NCBI GenBank assembly: GCA_003243425.1
Contig: QFQP01000009.1
Coordinates: 137,501 to 201,500 of the forward strand
Reading direction: 5' to 3'
Length of the DNA stretch: 64,000 bases
Source: Archangium gephyra
GTDB taxonomy: Bacteria > Myxococcota > Myxococcia > Myxococcales > Myxococcaceae
Part shown: positions 44,615 to 52,763 of the stretch, in pieces
Position numbering within the stretch: the stretch's first letter is position 1
How the letters are laid out: the number at the start of each line of letters is the position of its first letter
The notes under the pieces: model-generated
What the model saw: only the letters and a program-made list of their open reading frames with translations
What the model was told of the DNA's origin: nothing
The model's database searches: none
Position numbers and translations under genes: made by a program

Positions 44615-47059
44615 TCACTTCCGTTTGGGCAAGCGACCCTTCCCAGACAGCGCAGGCGCGAACAGATCGCCCACCTTCGCGAGCCGCTGTTCCATGGTCT
44701 TGATGTTGAAGTCGGCGGGCACGAGCGCGGTATGCACCTCGTCCCACGCGAGCGGCGTCGACACCGGGGCACCTTCCACCGCGCGAAGCGAATACGGCGC
44801 CACCATCGTCTTCCACCGGCCGTTCTGCTCGGGGTCGAGGTACAGGCGACCGTGCCGCTCCTTCTTCATGCGCAGGTCGGTGCCGAGCTTCGGGAACTGC
44901 GCAGCGAGCACGTGCACCACGTCTCTGGCGAAGTCGTGCGCTTCGTCGTGGGTGTGACCCGGCGCCAGCGGCACGAGCACGTGCAGCCCGCGCTTGCCCG
45001 AGGTCTTGGGCACGCTCGGCGGCTTCAACTCGTCGAGCAGCCCATGGAGCGCCTGCGCGAGCGGCACCAGCGCTTCCCAGTCATCGCCGGCGGGGTCGAA
45101 ATCGAAGGCCACCCAATCGGGGTTCGCGCCCGTCGCTACGCGGCTCGACATCATGTGCAGCGTGAGCGCCGACTGGTTGGCGAGCCACGACACGGTCTCG
45201 ACGCGGTTGACGATGATGTGTTCCACGTCGCGATCGTCGTGATGAATGGTGGTGCGCGCGATCCACTCTGGAGCGGTGGCGGCGGCGTGGCGGAAGAAGT
45301 TCTGCCCTTCGATGCCGTGAGGAAACTGCTGCATGGTCAACGCACGGCCACGAAGCGCGTTCACCAGCAGCGGGGCCACCAGGTCGTAGTACGCGCGCAC
45401 GTCGGCCTTGGTGAAGCCGCTCTTCGGGAACATCAACTTCTCGGGGTGCGAGAGCTTCACCGGCGGTACGGGCGGCAACACCTCGGCGTCTCGCGGCTTC
45501 GAGTGCCAGGTGCCGAACACCGGTGACACCGGTTTCTCCGGCGTCGTGTCGTCGGGCGACTTGTCTTCGCGCAGCCCCTGAAACGACGGGTGACGAAGCC
45601 GGCCATCACGCGTCCACTCGGTGAAGCGCACCTGCGCGACGTGCTTCGGTGTGACCCACTTCGCATCGCGCAACCGCGGCGCACCGTCGACCTCGACCTC
45701 GTCGACGACGTCGGGCTTCAACAACTCGAGCAGTTCGGTGCGCGCCTTTTGATCGAAGCCGGTGCCGACCTTGCCGGCGAAGCGCAGCGCGTCACCCTTC
45801 TTCGACGCGAGCAACAGGGCGCCGACCTGCGTCTTCGATTTCGAATGTGGGGTGTAACCGACGATCGCGAGCTCTGCGGTGCCGAGGACCTTGAGCTTCA
45901 ACCAGTCGAGGCTCCGTTTCCCTTCGTACGGCGAGCCCTTGCGCTTGGCGATGAGCCCTTCCCAACCGCTGCTACGCGCGAGCTTCAGCGCTTCGTCGTG
46001 CGGCAGCGCGACCCGCTCGGCAAGCTCGAGCCCGTCCTTCGCCGTGGAGAGCAGCGACTCGAGCAACTCGCGCCGCTCTTCGAGCGGCCGTGCACGGAGA
46101 TCTTCACCATCGAGCCAGAGCAGATCGAACGCCATCAACCGCTGGGTCTCACCGCCCAGATGCTCGAAGCTCGAGACGCCGTCGTCATCGAGACCGACGA
46201 TCTCTGCGTCGATCACCGCTTCACCGACGACCACGGACTTCAACGCCTTCTCGAGAAACGGAAAGCGCCCGACGAGGTCGATGTCGTTGCGCGTCTTCAC
46301 CGCGAGCTGCGCGCCACTGATGGCGGCAATCGCGCGATAGCCGTCGTACTTCACCTCGTAGACGAACTCGTCTTCTCCCGCGGCCCGGTGCTCGGCGAGG
46401 GTGGCGCTCATCGGAGGCCACACCTTCTGCAGCAGCGCCTCGGGCGCAGGGTGCGGTCCCCGGAGCGACTTCTTCGTCTCGGGACCACGCGTGGTGCGAC
46501 GACCGCTCTTCACCGACTCCGGCCGCTCGGCGACGACGTCGTAGTCAGCGCGCTCCTTGCCGTCCTTCGCCTTGAAGAAGAGCCACTGCTGCTTGCCACC
46601 TTGAGGGCGGGTGCGCACGAAGTGCCATTCTCCCTCGAGCTTCTCACCGTGAAACGCGACGCGCAGGTGCCCCTTCCTGAACTGGTGGTCGAACTGCTCT
46701 GGAGGAACCGTCTCGAAGGTGCCGCGGTCCCAGATGATGGAATCACCGGCGCCGTATTCACCGTCGGGGATGCGGCCCTCGAACTCGCCGTAGGCCAGCG
46801 GGTGATCTTCGGTCTGCACGGCGAGCCGCTTCTGCGAGACGTCGTAGCTGGGGCCCCTGGGGCACGCCCAGCTCACCAGCGCGCCGTGATCTTCGAGCCG
46901 CAGGTCGTAGTGGAGCCGCGTGGCGTCATGCTTGTGGATCATGAAGCGCGGCCGCTCGCTCGCGCTGGCCTCCACGTCGGGCGAAGGCTCACCGGTGACG
47001 TCGAAGTTGCGCTTGTCGCGGTAGGTCTTCAGCGAGTCGGGCTTTCGCTTCTGGGCCAT
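44615..47059 (-). CDS. ligD: Multifunctional ATP-dependent DNA ligase LigD
   Basis: An 814-residue non-homologous end-joining enzyme with domains in the order phosphoesterase, ligase, polymerase. The 3'-phosphoesterase is marked by FMIHKHDATRLHYDLRLE near residue 40. The ligase nucleophile lysine is in YEVKYDGYRAIAAI near 232, with further ligase motifs through GLIAKRKGSPYEG. The AEP-type primase/polymerase domain covers about 530-800 with the acidic pair in WVAFDFDPAGDD and KTSGKRGLHVLVPL. All three catalytic centres look intact. No Ku gene is present in the window, so the Ku partner must lie elsewhere. Confidence 0.95.
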   Translation of the reverse strand: MAQKRKPDSLKTYRDKRNFDVTGEPSPDVEASASERPRFMIHKHDATRLHYDLRLEDHGALVSWACPRGPSYDVSQKRLAVQTEDHPLAYGEFEGRIPDGEYGAGDSIIWDRGTFETVPPEQFDHQFRKGHLRVAFHGEKLEGEWHFVRTRPQGGKQQWLFFKAKDGKERADYDVVAERPESVKSGRRTTRGPETKKSLRGPHPAPEALLQKVWPPMSATLAEHRAAGEDEFVYEVKYDGYRAIAAISGAQLAVKTRNDIDLVGRFPFLEKALKSVVVGEAVIDAEIVGLDDDGVSSFEHLGGETQRLMAFDLLWLDGEDLRARPLEERRELLESLLSTAKDGLELAERVALPHDEALKLARSSGWEGLIAKRKGSPYEGKRSLDWLKLKVLGTAELAIVGYTPHSKSKTQVGALLLASKKGDALRFAGKVGTGFDQKARTELLELLKPDVVDEVEVDGAPRLRDAKWVTPKHVAQVRFTEWTRDGRLRHPSFQGLREDKSPDDTTPEKPVSPVFGTWHSKPRDAEVLPPVPPVKLSHPEKLMFPKSGFTKADVRAYYDLVAPLLVNALRGRALTMQQFPHGIEGQNFFRHAAATAPEWIARTTIHHDDRDVEHIIVNRVETVSWLANQSALTLHMMSSRVATGANPDWVAFDFDPAGDDWEALVPLAQALHGLLDELKPPSVPKTSGKRGLHVLVPLAPGHTHDEAHDFARDVVHVLAAQFPKLGTDLRMKKERHGRLYLDPEQNGRWKTMVAPYSLRAVEGAPVSTPLAWDEVHTALVPADFNIKTMEQRLAKVGDLFAPALSGKGRLPKRK

Positions 47060-47111
47060 GCCTCACGTTTGTGAACGACGAGACGCACGCAGCAACGGCG
47101 CTACGAAACAG

Positions 47112-48221
47112 CTACGACGCGGCGAGCCGATCTGCGACGGCGACCAGCGTGCCGATGTCGTCGGCGCCCTGCGGCAGCTCTGGCAACGCGAGCGCGGTCG
47201 CCGAGTCACCCGCACGCTTCTTGAGGTCTTCGAGCAACGCGAGGTCGCGCGCGGCCGCGTGCTGTTCGAGCTCGGCCAACTGGTGAAGCTTGGTGAGCCC
47301 CGCCGACAACACCGGGTCTGCTTCGTCGCGCGACGGCGGCATGGTGCGCTCGAGCACGTTGGCCTTGCTGCGGTTGAGCACGAAGCCGCGGAACGGCAAC
47401 TCGAGCGCCTTCGTCTTGTCCTGAAAGAAGAAGGCCTCGGTGAGCGTCGCCGGCGCCGGTGACGACACCAGCAGGAACGCGACGTCGGGGCCCGAAAGGA
47501 AGCGCCGCATCTCTCCGACGTTCACGCTCAAGCTGCGGAAGATGCCGGTGAAGGTCGACAGAAACGTCACGAACTCGCCGGCGAACTCGTCGCCGAACAC
47601 CGCGCCGAGGATCTTCTGGATCACCTTGCTCGCAGCGCGCGCGACGAGGCTGTCACCGCTGGGCAGGAACGCCGCGATGGCGCGTGAGTCGACGAGCCCG
47701 GAGAGCCGGTGTGGCGCTTCGAGGAAATCGAGCGCATGGCGCGAGGGCGGCGTGTCGAGCACCACGAGGTCGTAGCGGCCTTCGTTCACGAGGCGGAACA
47801 ACGCCTCCATCGCGGTGTACTCGTGCATGCCCGCGACCATGGTCGAGACCTGCTGGTAGATGCGGTTGCCGAGAATGCGCTGGGCGTCTTCGTCGCTCTT
47901 GCTGAGGCGACGCACGGCGCTGTCGGCGACGAGCTTGGGGTCCAACATCCACGCGTCGAGTGAACCCGGCGCCTTGATGCCCGCGGCCTGCTGACGATCT
48001 TCCGGCACGCGCACGGGCGACGGCGGGTTGCGGCTCACGCCGAGCGTCTCGGCGAGCCGCCTGGAGGGGTCGATGGTGAGCACCAGCACCTTGCGCCCCG
48101 CGCGCGCCGCGGCCAGCGAGATCGCCGCGGCCGTCGTGGTCTTGCCCACGCCGCCCGCGCCGCAGCACACGATGATCTTCCGCTCACGGATCAACTGTCC
48201 GATTCGAACCGGCGTACTCAT
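47112..48221 (-). CDS. ArsA/Get3-family ATPase, copy lacking the signature lysine
   Basis: A 369-residue cytoplasmic ATPase of the SIMIBI class. The P-loop reads CCGAGGVGKTTTAAA near residue 20: the P-loop lysine is kept, but the family-defining signature lysine of GKGGVGKT is replaced by alanine. Other family features are present: LVLTIDPSRRLAETLG (switch aspartate), YDLVVLDTPPSRHALDFLEAP and the late FVLNRS. Get3/ArsA proteins work as dimers driving metalloid efflux or membrane-protein targeting. The gene starts at ATG 48221, overlapping the stop of the partner gene (ATGA). A heterodimer with that partner is inferred. Confidence 0.85.
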   Translation of the reverse strand: MSTPVRIGQLIRERKIIVCCGAGGVGKTTTAAAISLAAARAGRKVLVLTIDPSRRLAETLGVSRNPPSPVRVPEDRQQAAGIKAPGSLDAWMLDPKLVADSAVRRLSKSDEDAQRILGNRIYQQVSTMVAGMHEYTAMEALFRLVNEGRYDLVVLDTPPSRHALDFLEAPHRLSGLVDSRAIAAFLPSGDSLVARAASKVIQKILGAVFGDEFAGEFVTFLSTFTGIFRSLSVNVGEMRRFLSGPDVAFLLVSSPAPATLTEAFFFQDKTKALELPFRGFVLNRSKANVLERTMPPSRDEADPVLSAGLTKLHQLAELEQHAAARDLALLEDLKKRAGDSATALALPELPQGADDIGTLVAVADRLAAS

Positions 48222-49099
48222 CGTGCTCCCAGGGTGGCGACGAGCTCGTCGATGAGCCCCTCGTGCGGCAGTTCAGGCGCGGTGAAGATCGGCACCCTGG
48301 CGTTGTCGCGCAGACGACCCAGCTCACGTCGCGCGAGCAGCGGCCGTTGAAATTGTTCGGCGCCGAGCCAGTGGTGCTGCGTGACGAGCGGCGTGAGCTT
48401 CGAGCGCTCGTCTTCGGTGAACGGGTCGACCGGCAGGCGATTCACCATCACGCCGCCGACCGGCATCTTCGTCTTGCCGAGCCCTTCGATGAGCTCGAGG
48501 CATTCGCTGACCGGCAACGTCTCGGGCAGCGTCACGATGAGCGCGGCGGCCTGCTTCGGGTCGTTCAGGTACGACTGACCTTCCCGCAGCGAATCGGCGA
48601 TGGGCCCGCGGGGCACGAGGCGCAGCAGAAGTTCGGGGAGCCCGGTCAGCGACAGCGTGTGACCGGTGGCCGGCATGTCGACGAGGATGAGATCGAACTC
48701 GTTGCCTCGCAGGTAGTTGAGCAACTGAAAGAACACGCCCATCTCGCGGAACGACGGACCAGCCGACAGCAACTTGCGAAGCGCGTCAGACCCGAGCGCC
48801 GCGCGCGCGATGGTCCCCGAGCGCAGCACCGACTTGAGGAACATCTCCTGACCGGTGCGCGCGAGCAGCACGGCGCCATGGGTGTTCGGTGCGACGACCT
48901 CAGGCTGCGTCGGCAGGCGCGAGCGGCCGAAGTGTTTGGCCAGCGGCGAGTAGTCGTCGCTCTCTTCGCCGATCTCGGTCACCAGAACGCGCTTGCCGCG
49001 CGAAGCCGCGATGCGTGCCAGCACCGCCGTCATCACCGAGCGACCGACGCCGCCTTTTCCGGTGATGAGCACCACTCGTTTGTCGACCAGCTCGTTCAG
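48218..49099 (-). CDS. ArsA/Get3-family ATPase, copy with the P-loop lysine replaced by arginine
   Basis: About 293 residues. The P-loop reads LITGKGGVGRSVMTAV: the signature lysine is kept, but the P-loop lysine is arginine, the mirror image of the downstream paralogue. EIGEESDDYSPL, FDLILVDMPATGHTLSL and GGVMVNRLPVDPF match the family. There is no ATG in the expected place. A CTG at 49097-49099 preceded by a GAGG ribosome site (complement of 49106-49109, six bases away) gives NELVDKRVVLITGKGG, the usual family N-terminus. A GTG at 49210 would add 37 residues unlike relatives. It may be a non-hydrolysing partner of the other ATPase. Confidence 0.75.
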   Translation of the reverse strand: MNELVDKRVVLITGKGGVGRSVMTAVLARIAASRGKRVLVTEIGEESDDYSPLAKHFGRSRLPTQPEVVAPNTHGAVLLARTGQEMFLKSVLRSGTIARAALGSDALRKLLSAGPSFREMGVFFQLLNYLRGNEFDLILVDMPATGHTLSLTGLPELLLRLVPRGPIADSLREGQSYLNDPKQAAALIVTLPETLPVSECLELIEGLGKTKMPVGGVMVNRLPVDPFTEDERSKLTPLVTQHHWLGAEQFQRPLLARRELGRLRDNARVPIFTAPELPHEGLIDELVATLGAR

Positions 49100-49229
49100 A
49101 GAACGCCTCGTTGAAAGCCAGACCCGTACGGAAACGGCGGCAGCAGAAATGTAGCCTCCCGACCATGCGATGGGCGGTCGTTCTCGCGAACGCTGGTGAA
49201 TCGGTGACACCTCGGCACAAGGTGCGCAG
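49100..49229. promoter_or_regulatory. Divergent region between ArsA-like operon and phosphopantetheinyl transferase
   Basis: This 130-bp gap separates two divergent genes and must hold their promoters. The one supportable element is a GAGG ribosome site on the minus strand (complement of 49106-49109). The minus-strand frame is open through the whole gap, but its sequence does not resemble ArsA N-termini. Confidence 0.3.
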
Positions 49230-49940
49230 ATGAGCGATGCCTTCTCGATCGCGTGGGTGCGGCAGGTGCGCTTCGGCGCGCTCGCAGCGGTGCGCCTGCC
49301 CTCCGGAACCAACCCGGTCGCTCCGGACGTTCTCGAGCGCCTGGCACCCGAAGAGCGTGCGCTCGCCCTGGCCGAAGGTGGGCGCCGGCAGATCGAGCTC
49401 GTCGGTGGCCGCCTCGCAGCGCGCGCAGCCGCCCGTCACCTCGGCGCGTCGTGGCCGGCGTTGCTGCCGGGCCCTGAACGCGAGCCCATCGGCCACGCGG
49501 ATTGGAGCGTGTCCATCTCTCACAAGGCCGATCTCGCGTTGGCCTTGGTGGCGCCGTCACAGCAGGGCACCATCGGCATCGACCTCGAAGGCGACGCGCG
49601 CGAACGCATGGCGATCGCCGAGCGCATCTGCCGGCCCGAAGAGTTCGAAGAGGTGAACGCGCTCCCCGAAGCAGCGCGGTGGAAGAGCGTGCTGGTGCGC
49701 TTCGCGGTGAAGGAGGCCGTCTACAAAGCGGTGTACCCGCACGTGCGGCACTTCTTCGGCTTCCAGGCGGCGCACATCGACGTCGAGAACGCGGCGCGGG
49801 TGACGTTGTTCCTTCCGCCCGAAGATCCACGCGTCGAGCTCGAGACCGAACTCGAGTGGCTCTCGCCGCACCGCGTGCTGGCGATGGTGCGGGTGACTCA
49901 GCCCCTGCTCGACACTTCGTCGCTGCGCACCTCGACGTAG
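49230..49940 (+). CDS. 4'-phosphopantetheinyl transferase (Sfp/PfaE-like)
   Basis: A 236-residue Sfp-type enzyme that moves the phosphopantetheine arm of CoA onto acyl-carrier serines. Motifs are WSVSISHKADLALALV near residue 92, the magnesium-binding GIDLEGD with D118 and E120, and RFAVKEAVYKAVYP with E162 and K166. The N-terminal part contains GGRLAARAAARHLG, the usual GR(I/L)A substrate-binding stretch. It lies convergent to the PUFA/ole operon, overlapping its last gene by 43 bp. Since the operon has tandem carrier domains and other PUFA loci need a dedicated transferase (PfaE), it is the likely activator of those domains. Confidence 0.9.
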   Translation: MSDAFSIAWVRQVRFGALAAVRLPSGTNPVAPDVLERLAPEERALALAEGGRRQIELVGGRLAARAAARHLGASWPALLPGPEREPIGHADWSVSISHKADLALALVAPSQQGTIGIDLEGDARERMAIAERICRPEEFEEVNALPEAARWKSVLVRFAVKEAVYKAVYPHVRHFFGFQAAHIDVENAARVTLFLPPEDPRVELETELEWLSPHRVLAMVRVTQPLLDTSSLRTST

Positions 49941-50155
49941 AGCGCTTCGACCTTCTTCCGCGCCCACGGCGTTCGCCGCAAGAACGTGAGGCTCGACTTC
50001 ACGCTCGGGTTCACCGCGAAGCAGTTGATGCGAATCTGCGCGGCGAGCTCGTCCCACCCGAGCCTGTCGACGAGGTATTCGAGGATGTTGGCGAGGGTCA
50101 CACCGTGAAGTTCACGAATCAGGTGACCGTTCTCGTCGCGAGCTTCGTCGTTCAT
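49898..50155 (-). CDS. VF530/DUF2132 family small DNA-binding-type protein
   Basis: An 85-residue protein. The core LHGVTLANILEYLVDRLGWDELAAQIRINCFAVNPSVKSSLTFLRRTPWARKKVEALYVEV is broken here only in description; key family marks are HGVTL, INCF, PSVKSSL and TPWARKKVE. VF530 members have a fold compared with DNA-binding proteins, but the role is unproven. The start at 50155 shares an ATGA overlap with the oleD stop; the longer frame only extends into oleD out of phase. It is the last gene of the PUFA/ole operon, and its 3' end overlaps the convergent phosphopantetheinyl transferase. Confidence 0.85.
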   Translation of the reverse strand: MNDEARDENGHLIRELHGVTLANILEYLVDRLGWDELAAQIRINCFAVNPSVKSSLTFLRRTPWARKKVEALYVEVRSDEVSSRG

Positions 50156-51138
50156 TTCGAGAAGCTCGCTTTCAAGCGCTTCATGCCTTCGTCGAGCGAA
50201 ACAACGGGGGCGTAGCCGAGGTCGCTCTTCGCGGCGCTGATGTCGAACCACTGCGCGTGCGTGAGCTCACTGACCGCGAAGCGGGTGATCAGCGGCTCCG
50301 ACTGAATACCGAAGAGCCGGTACGTGGCTTCGAGCACCGACGCGCCGAACATCGCGAGGCCGGGTGAGATGGTGCGCGTGATCGGCCCGTGGCCAGCGGC
50401 GCCGAGCATTCGCTCCGCCATCGTCCACACGCCGATCGGCTCGTCGTCGCTGACGAAGTACGTCTTGCCACCGAGCGGTGCGCCTTCGCGAAGTCTGTCA
50501 GCGGCCAGCAGGTGCGCGTGCACGCAGTTGTCGATGTAGATGGTGTCACTCTTCGGGTCGGCGTCGCCGATGCGGCGGAGCTTTCCTTTGCTCGCGCGCG
50601 CGATGAGCCGGGGCAGCAGATGACGGTCTCCGGGGCCCCAGATGAAGTGTGGCCGCAGCGCGACGACTTTGAGTCGCTCGTCACTGGCGGCGAGCGCGAG
50701 CTTCTCCGATTCGGCCTTGGTGCGCGGGTAATCAGCGAGGAAGTGGTCTGCGAACGGGATCGATTCGTTGGCGCCCGCGATGTCACCTTCCCCGTGAACG
50801 ACGCTGGGAGAGCTGGTGTGCACGAGCACCGGAACGCCGGCGGCCCTGCAGCCGTCGATGACGTTCCTCGTGCCGGTGATGTTGATCGCCTCGTATTCCT
50901 TCGGGTCGCCCCAGCCGCCGGCCTTCGCCGCGGTGTGAAACACCACGTCCATGCCTTCGCACGCTGCCCGCATCGCCGCCGCGTCGGTGATGTCGCCGCG
51001 CACGCACGCCACGCCGAGCTTCGCGAGCTCCGGGTACTCGCCACGCGCGATGATTCGAACCTCATCGCCGCGCGCGACGAGCGCCTTCACGAGGTTGCTG
51101 CCGAGAAAACCACCGCCTCCGGTGACCAACGCCTTCAT
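50152..51138 (-). CDS. oleD: OleD, 2-alkyl-3-oxoalkanoate reductase
   Basis: A 328-residue extended SDR. The cofactor motif GGGGFLGSNLV is at residues 7-17, the catalytic serines in VHTSSPSVV near 109, and the YPRTK tyrosine and lysine at Y137 and K141. RPHFIWGPGD and the late SVLEATYRLFG match sterol/cinnamyl-type reductases that include OleD. OleD reduces the beta-keto acid made by OleA to a beta-hydroxy acid using NADPH. ATGA overlaps tie it to oleC upstream and to the VF530 gene downstream. Confidence 0.93.
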   Translation of the reverse strand: MKALVTGGGGFLGSNLVKALVARGDEVRIIARGEYPELAKLGVACVRGDITDAAAMRAACEGMDVVFHTAAKAGGWGDPKEYEAINITGTRNVIDGCRAAGVPVLVHTSSPSVVHGEGDIAGANESIPFADHFLADYPRTKAESEKLALAASDERLKVVALRPHFIWGPGDRHLLPRLIARASKGKLRRIGDADPKSDTIYIDNCVHAHLLAADRLREGAPLGGKTYFVSDDEPIGVWTMAERMLGAAGHGPITRTISPGLAMFGASVLEATYRLFGIQSEPLITRFAVSELTHAQWFDISAAKSDLGYAPVVSLDEGMKRLKASFSK

Positions 51139-52763
51139 CGACCAAGACCTCTTTCTTTCGCCCAGACCGCGAGCTTCTCGCGCTCGATCTTCGCGTTGTG
51201 CCGTTTGTCGACCGGGAACGCCCCGGGGAACACGTGGAAGTGATTGAGCGCTCTGGTCACGTCGTGTTTCGAGGCGAGCTCCTTCATCTCCTTGAGCAGC
51301 ACGTCATCCGCGATGGTCGCCTGGGCTTCACGCTCCACGAGGATCACCGGCGTCTTGTCGACGCCGACGAGCGCGGTGCGCTTGATGGCCGGATGCTGGT
51401 TGAACACCTCCTCGACCGGCACGCTGAACCAGGTCTGCGCTTCCGTCTGCACGCGATGACCTTTGCGGCCACACATCCACAGTCGACCCTGCTCATCGAG
51501 GAACCCAACGTCACCCATGCGGTGAACGACGTGTTCGCCATCACGAATCTTCGCCGCCGCGGTCTGCACGGGCCGGTTGAAGTACTCCCTGGTGACCACC
51601 GCACCGCGCACGGTGATTTCGCCGATGGTGCCGACGGGCACCTGCAGCGAGTCACTCCACTCGGCGATCGGTTCGTCGCTGATTCCGATGATTCTCACTT
51701 GCACGCCGTCGACAGGCTTGCCGACGCAGACCCCACGACCGTTGAGCGCGTGCTTCGCCGTGTCGCTGAGCACTTCGCGACTGCCGATGCTCGCGACCGG
51801 CAACGACTCGGTGGCGCCGAACGGCGTGAACACCTGCGCGTCTTCCGACAGCAGCTTCGTCATGCGCTCGAGCACGTCGACGCGAACCGGCGCACCGGCG
51901 CTCAGCACGCGCTTGAGGCTCGGCAACTTCACGCCGTTCGCGACGCCATGGCGGCCCAGGTTGTCGAGCAACGCCGGGCTGCCGAACATCATCGTGCAGC
52001 CGTGCGCGTCGATGGCTTCGATCAACTTTGCGGGGTCGGCCTTCGCCGGGCTTCGGAAGTCCATCTCGGGCAGCACCGACGTCATGCCGAGCGCGGGGTC
52101 GAACAGCGCGAACAAGGGGAACGTCGGGAGGTCGATCTCACCGGGCCTGATGCCGTAGGTGTCGCGAATCATCCGCACCTGCGCGTCGAAGATCTCGTGC
52201 GTGTAGACCGCGCCCTTCGGGATGCCCGTCGAGCCGCTGGTGAAGAGAATCGCCGCGGTCTGACCGGGCCCGGGCACCGACATTTCGAACGGCTCGTCAC
52301 CACCGAGCCGCTTCAGGTCGCTCAGGGTGTGACCACCCCAGAACAAGCGCGGGCCGACGGTGACGACGGCCTTCACGCGCTTGAACGGCTTGCGGAACAG
52401 CAGCCGGGCCACCTGCGCCGCCGGAATGCCGATGAACGCCTCGGGCTGAACTTCCTCGAGGCACGCGAGCATCGCCTCACGTCCGATGCCGGGGTCGATC
52501 ATCACGATGACCGCGCCGACCTTGAACAGCGCGAACACCAGCGGAAAGAACTCGAGGCTCGGAGGTGCGAGCAGCACCGTCTTCACGCCCTCGGAGATTC
52601 CGATCTTCTGCAGGCCGCGGGCGTAGGAATCGCTGAGCGCGTCGAGCTCACCGAAGGTCATCGTCTTCCACCCGCCCTTCACCTTGGCGACGATCGCGGC
52701 GCGCTTCGGGTCGAGCTTCGCCATCGCGGGAATGTGCGAAGCGATGTTGGTCGAAGTGGTCAC
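51135..52763 (-). CDS. oleC: OleC, beta-lactone synthetase (ANL superfamily)
   Basis: A 542-residue adenylate-forming enzyme. The phosphate-binding motif AILFTSGSTGIPKGAVYTHE lies near residue 195, the A5 motif FTPFGATESLPVA near 330, the A7 aspartate in MGDVGFLDEQGRLWMCGR and the C-terminal lysine region FPVDKRHNAKIEREKL. OleC adenylates 2-alkyl-3-hydroxy acids and closes a cis-beta-lactone. The GTG start at 52763 shares a GTGA overlap with the oleB stop; the longer open frame (to 53318) reads oleB out of phase. It ends with an ATGA overlap onto oleD. Confidence 0.94.
   Translation of the reverse strand: MTTSTNIASHIPAMAKLDPKRAAIVAKVKGGWKTMTFGELDALSDSYARGLQKIGISEGVKTVLLAPPSLEFFPLVFALFKVGAVIVMIDPGIGREAMLACLEEVQPEAFIGIPAAQVARLLFRKPFKRVKAVVTVGPRLFWGGHTLSDLKRLGGDEPFEMSVPGPGQTAAILFTSGSTGIPKGAVYTHEIFDAQVRMIRDTYGIRPGEIDLPTFPLFALFDPALGMTSVLPEMDFRSPAKADPAKLIEAIDAHGCTMMFGSPALLDNLGRHGVANGVKLPSLKRVLSAGAPVRVDVLERMTKLLSEDAQVFTPFGATESLPVASIGSREVLSDTAKHALNGRGVCVGKPVDGVQVRIIGISDEPIAEWSDSLQVPVGTIGEITVRGAVVTREYFNRPVQTAAAKIRDGEHVVHRMGDVGFLDEQGRLWMCGRKGHRVQTEAQTWFSVPVEEVFNQHPAIKRTALVGVDKTPVILVEREAQATIADDVLLKEMKELASKHDVTRALNHFHVFPGAFPVDKRHNAKIEREKLAVWAKERGLGR

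Noticed and set aside
45590..47074. A 494-codon plus-strand open frame opposite ligD
   Set aside because: It mirrors LigD, which has all catalytic motifs. Long antisense frames are common in high-GC DNA.
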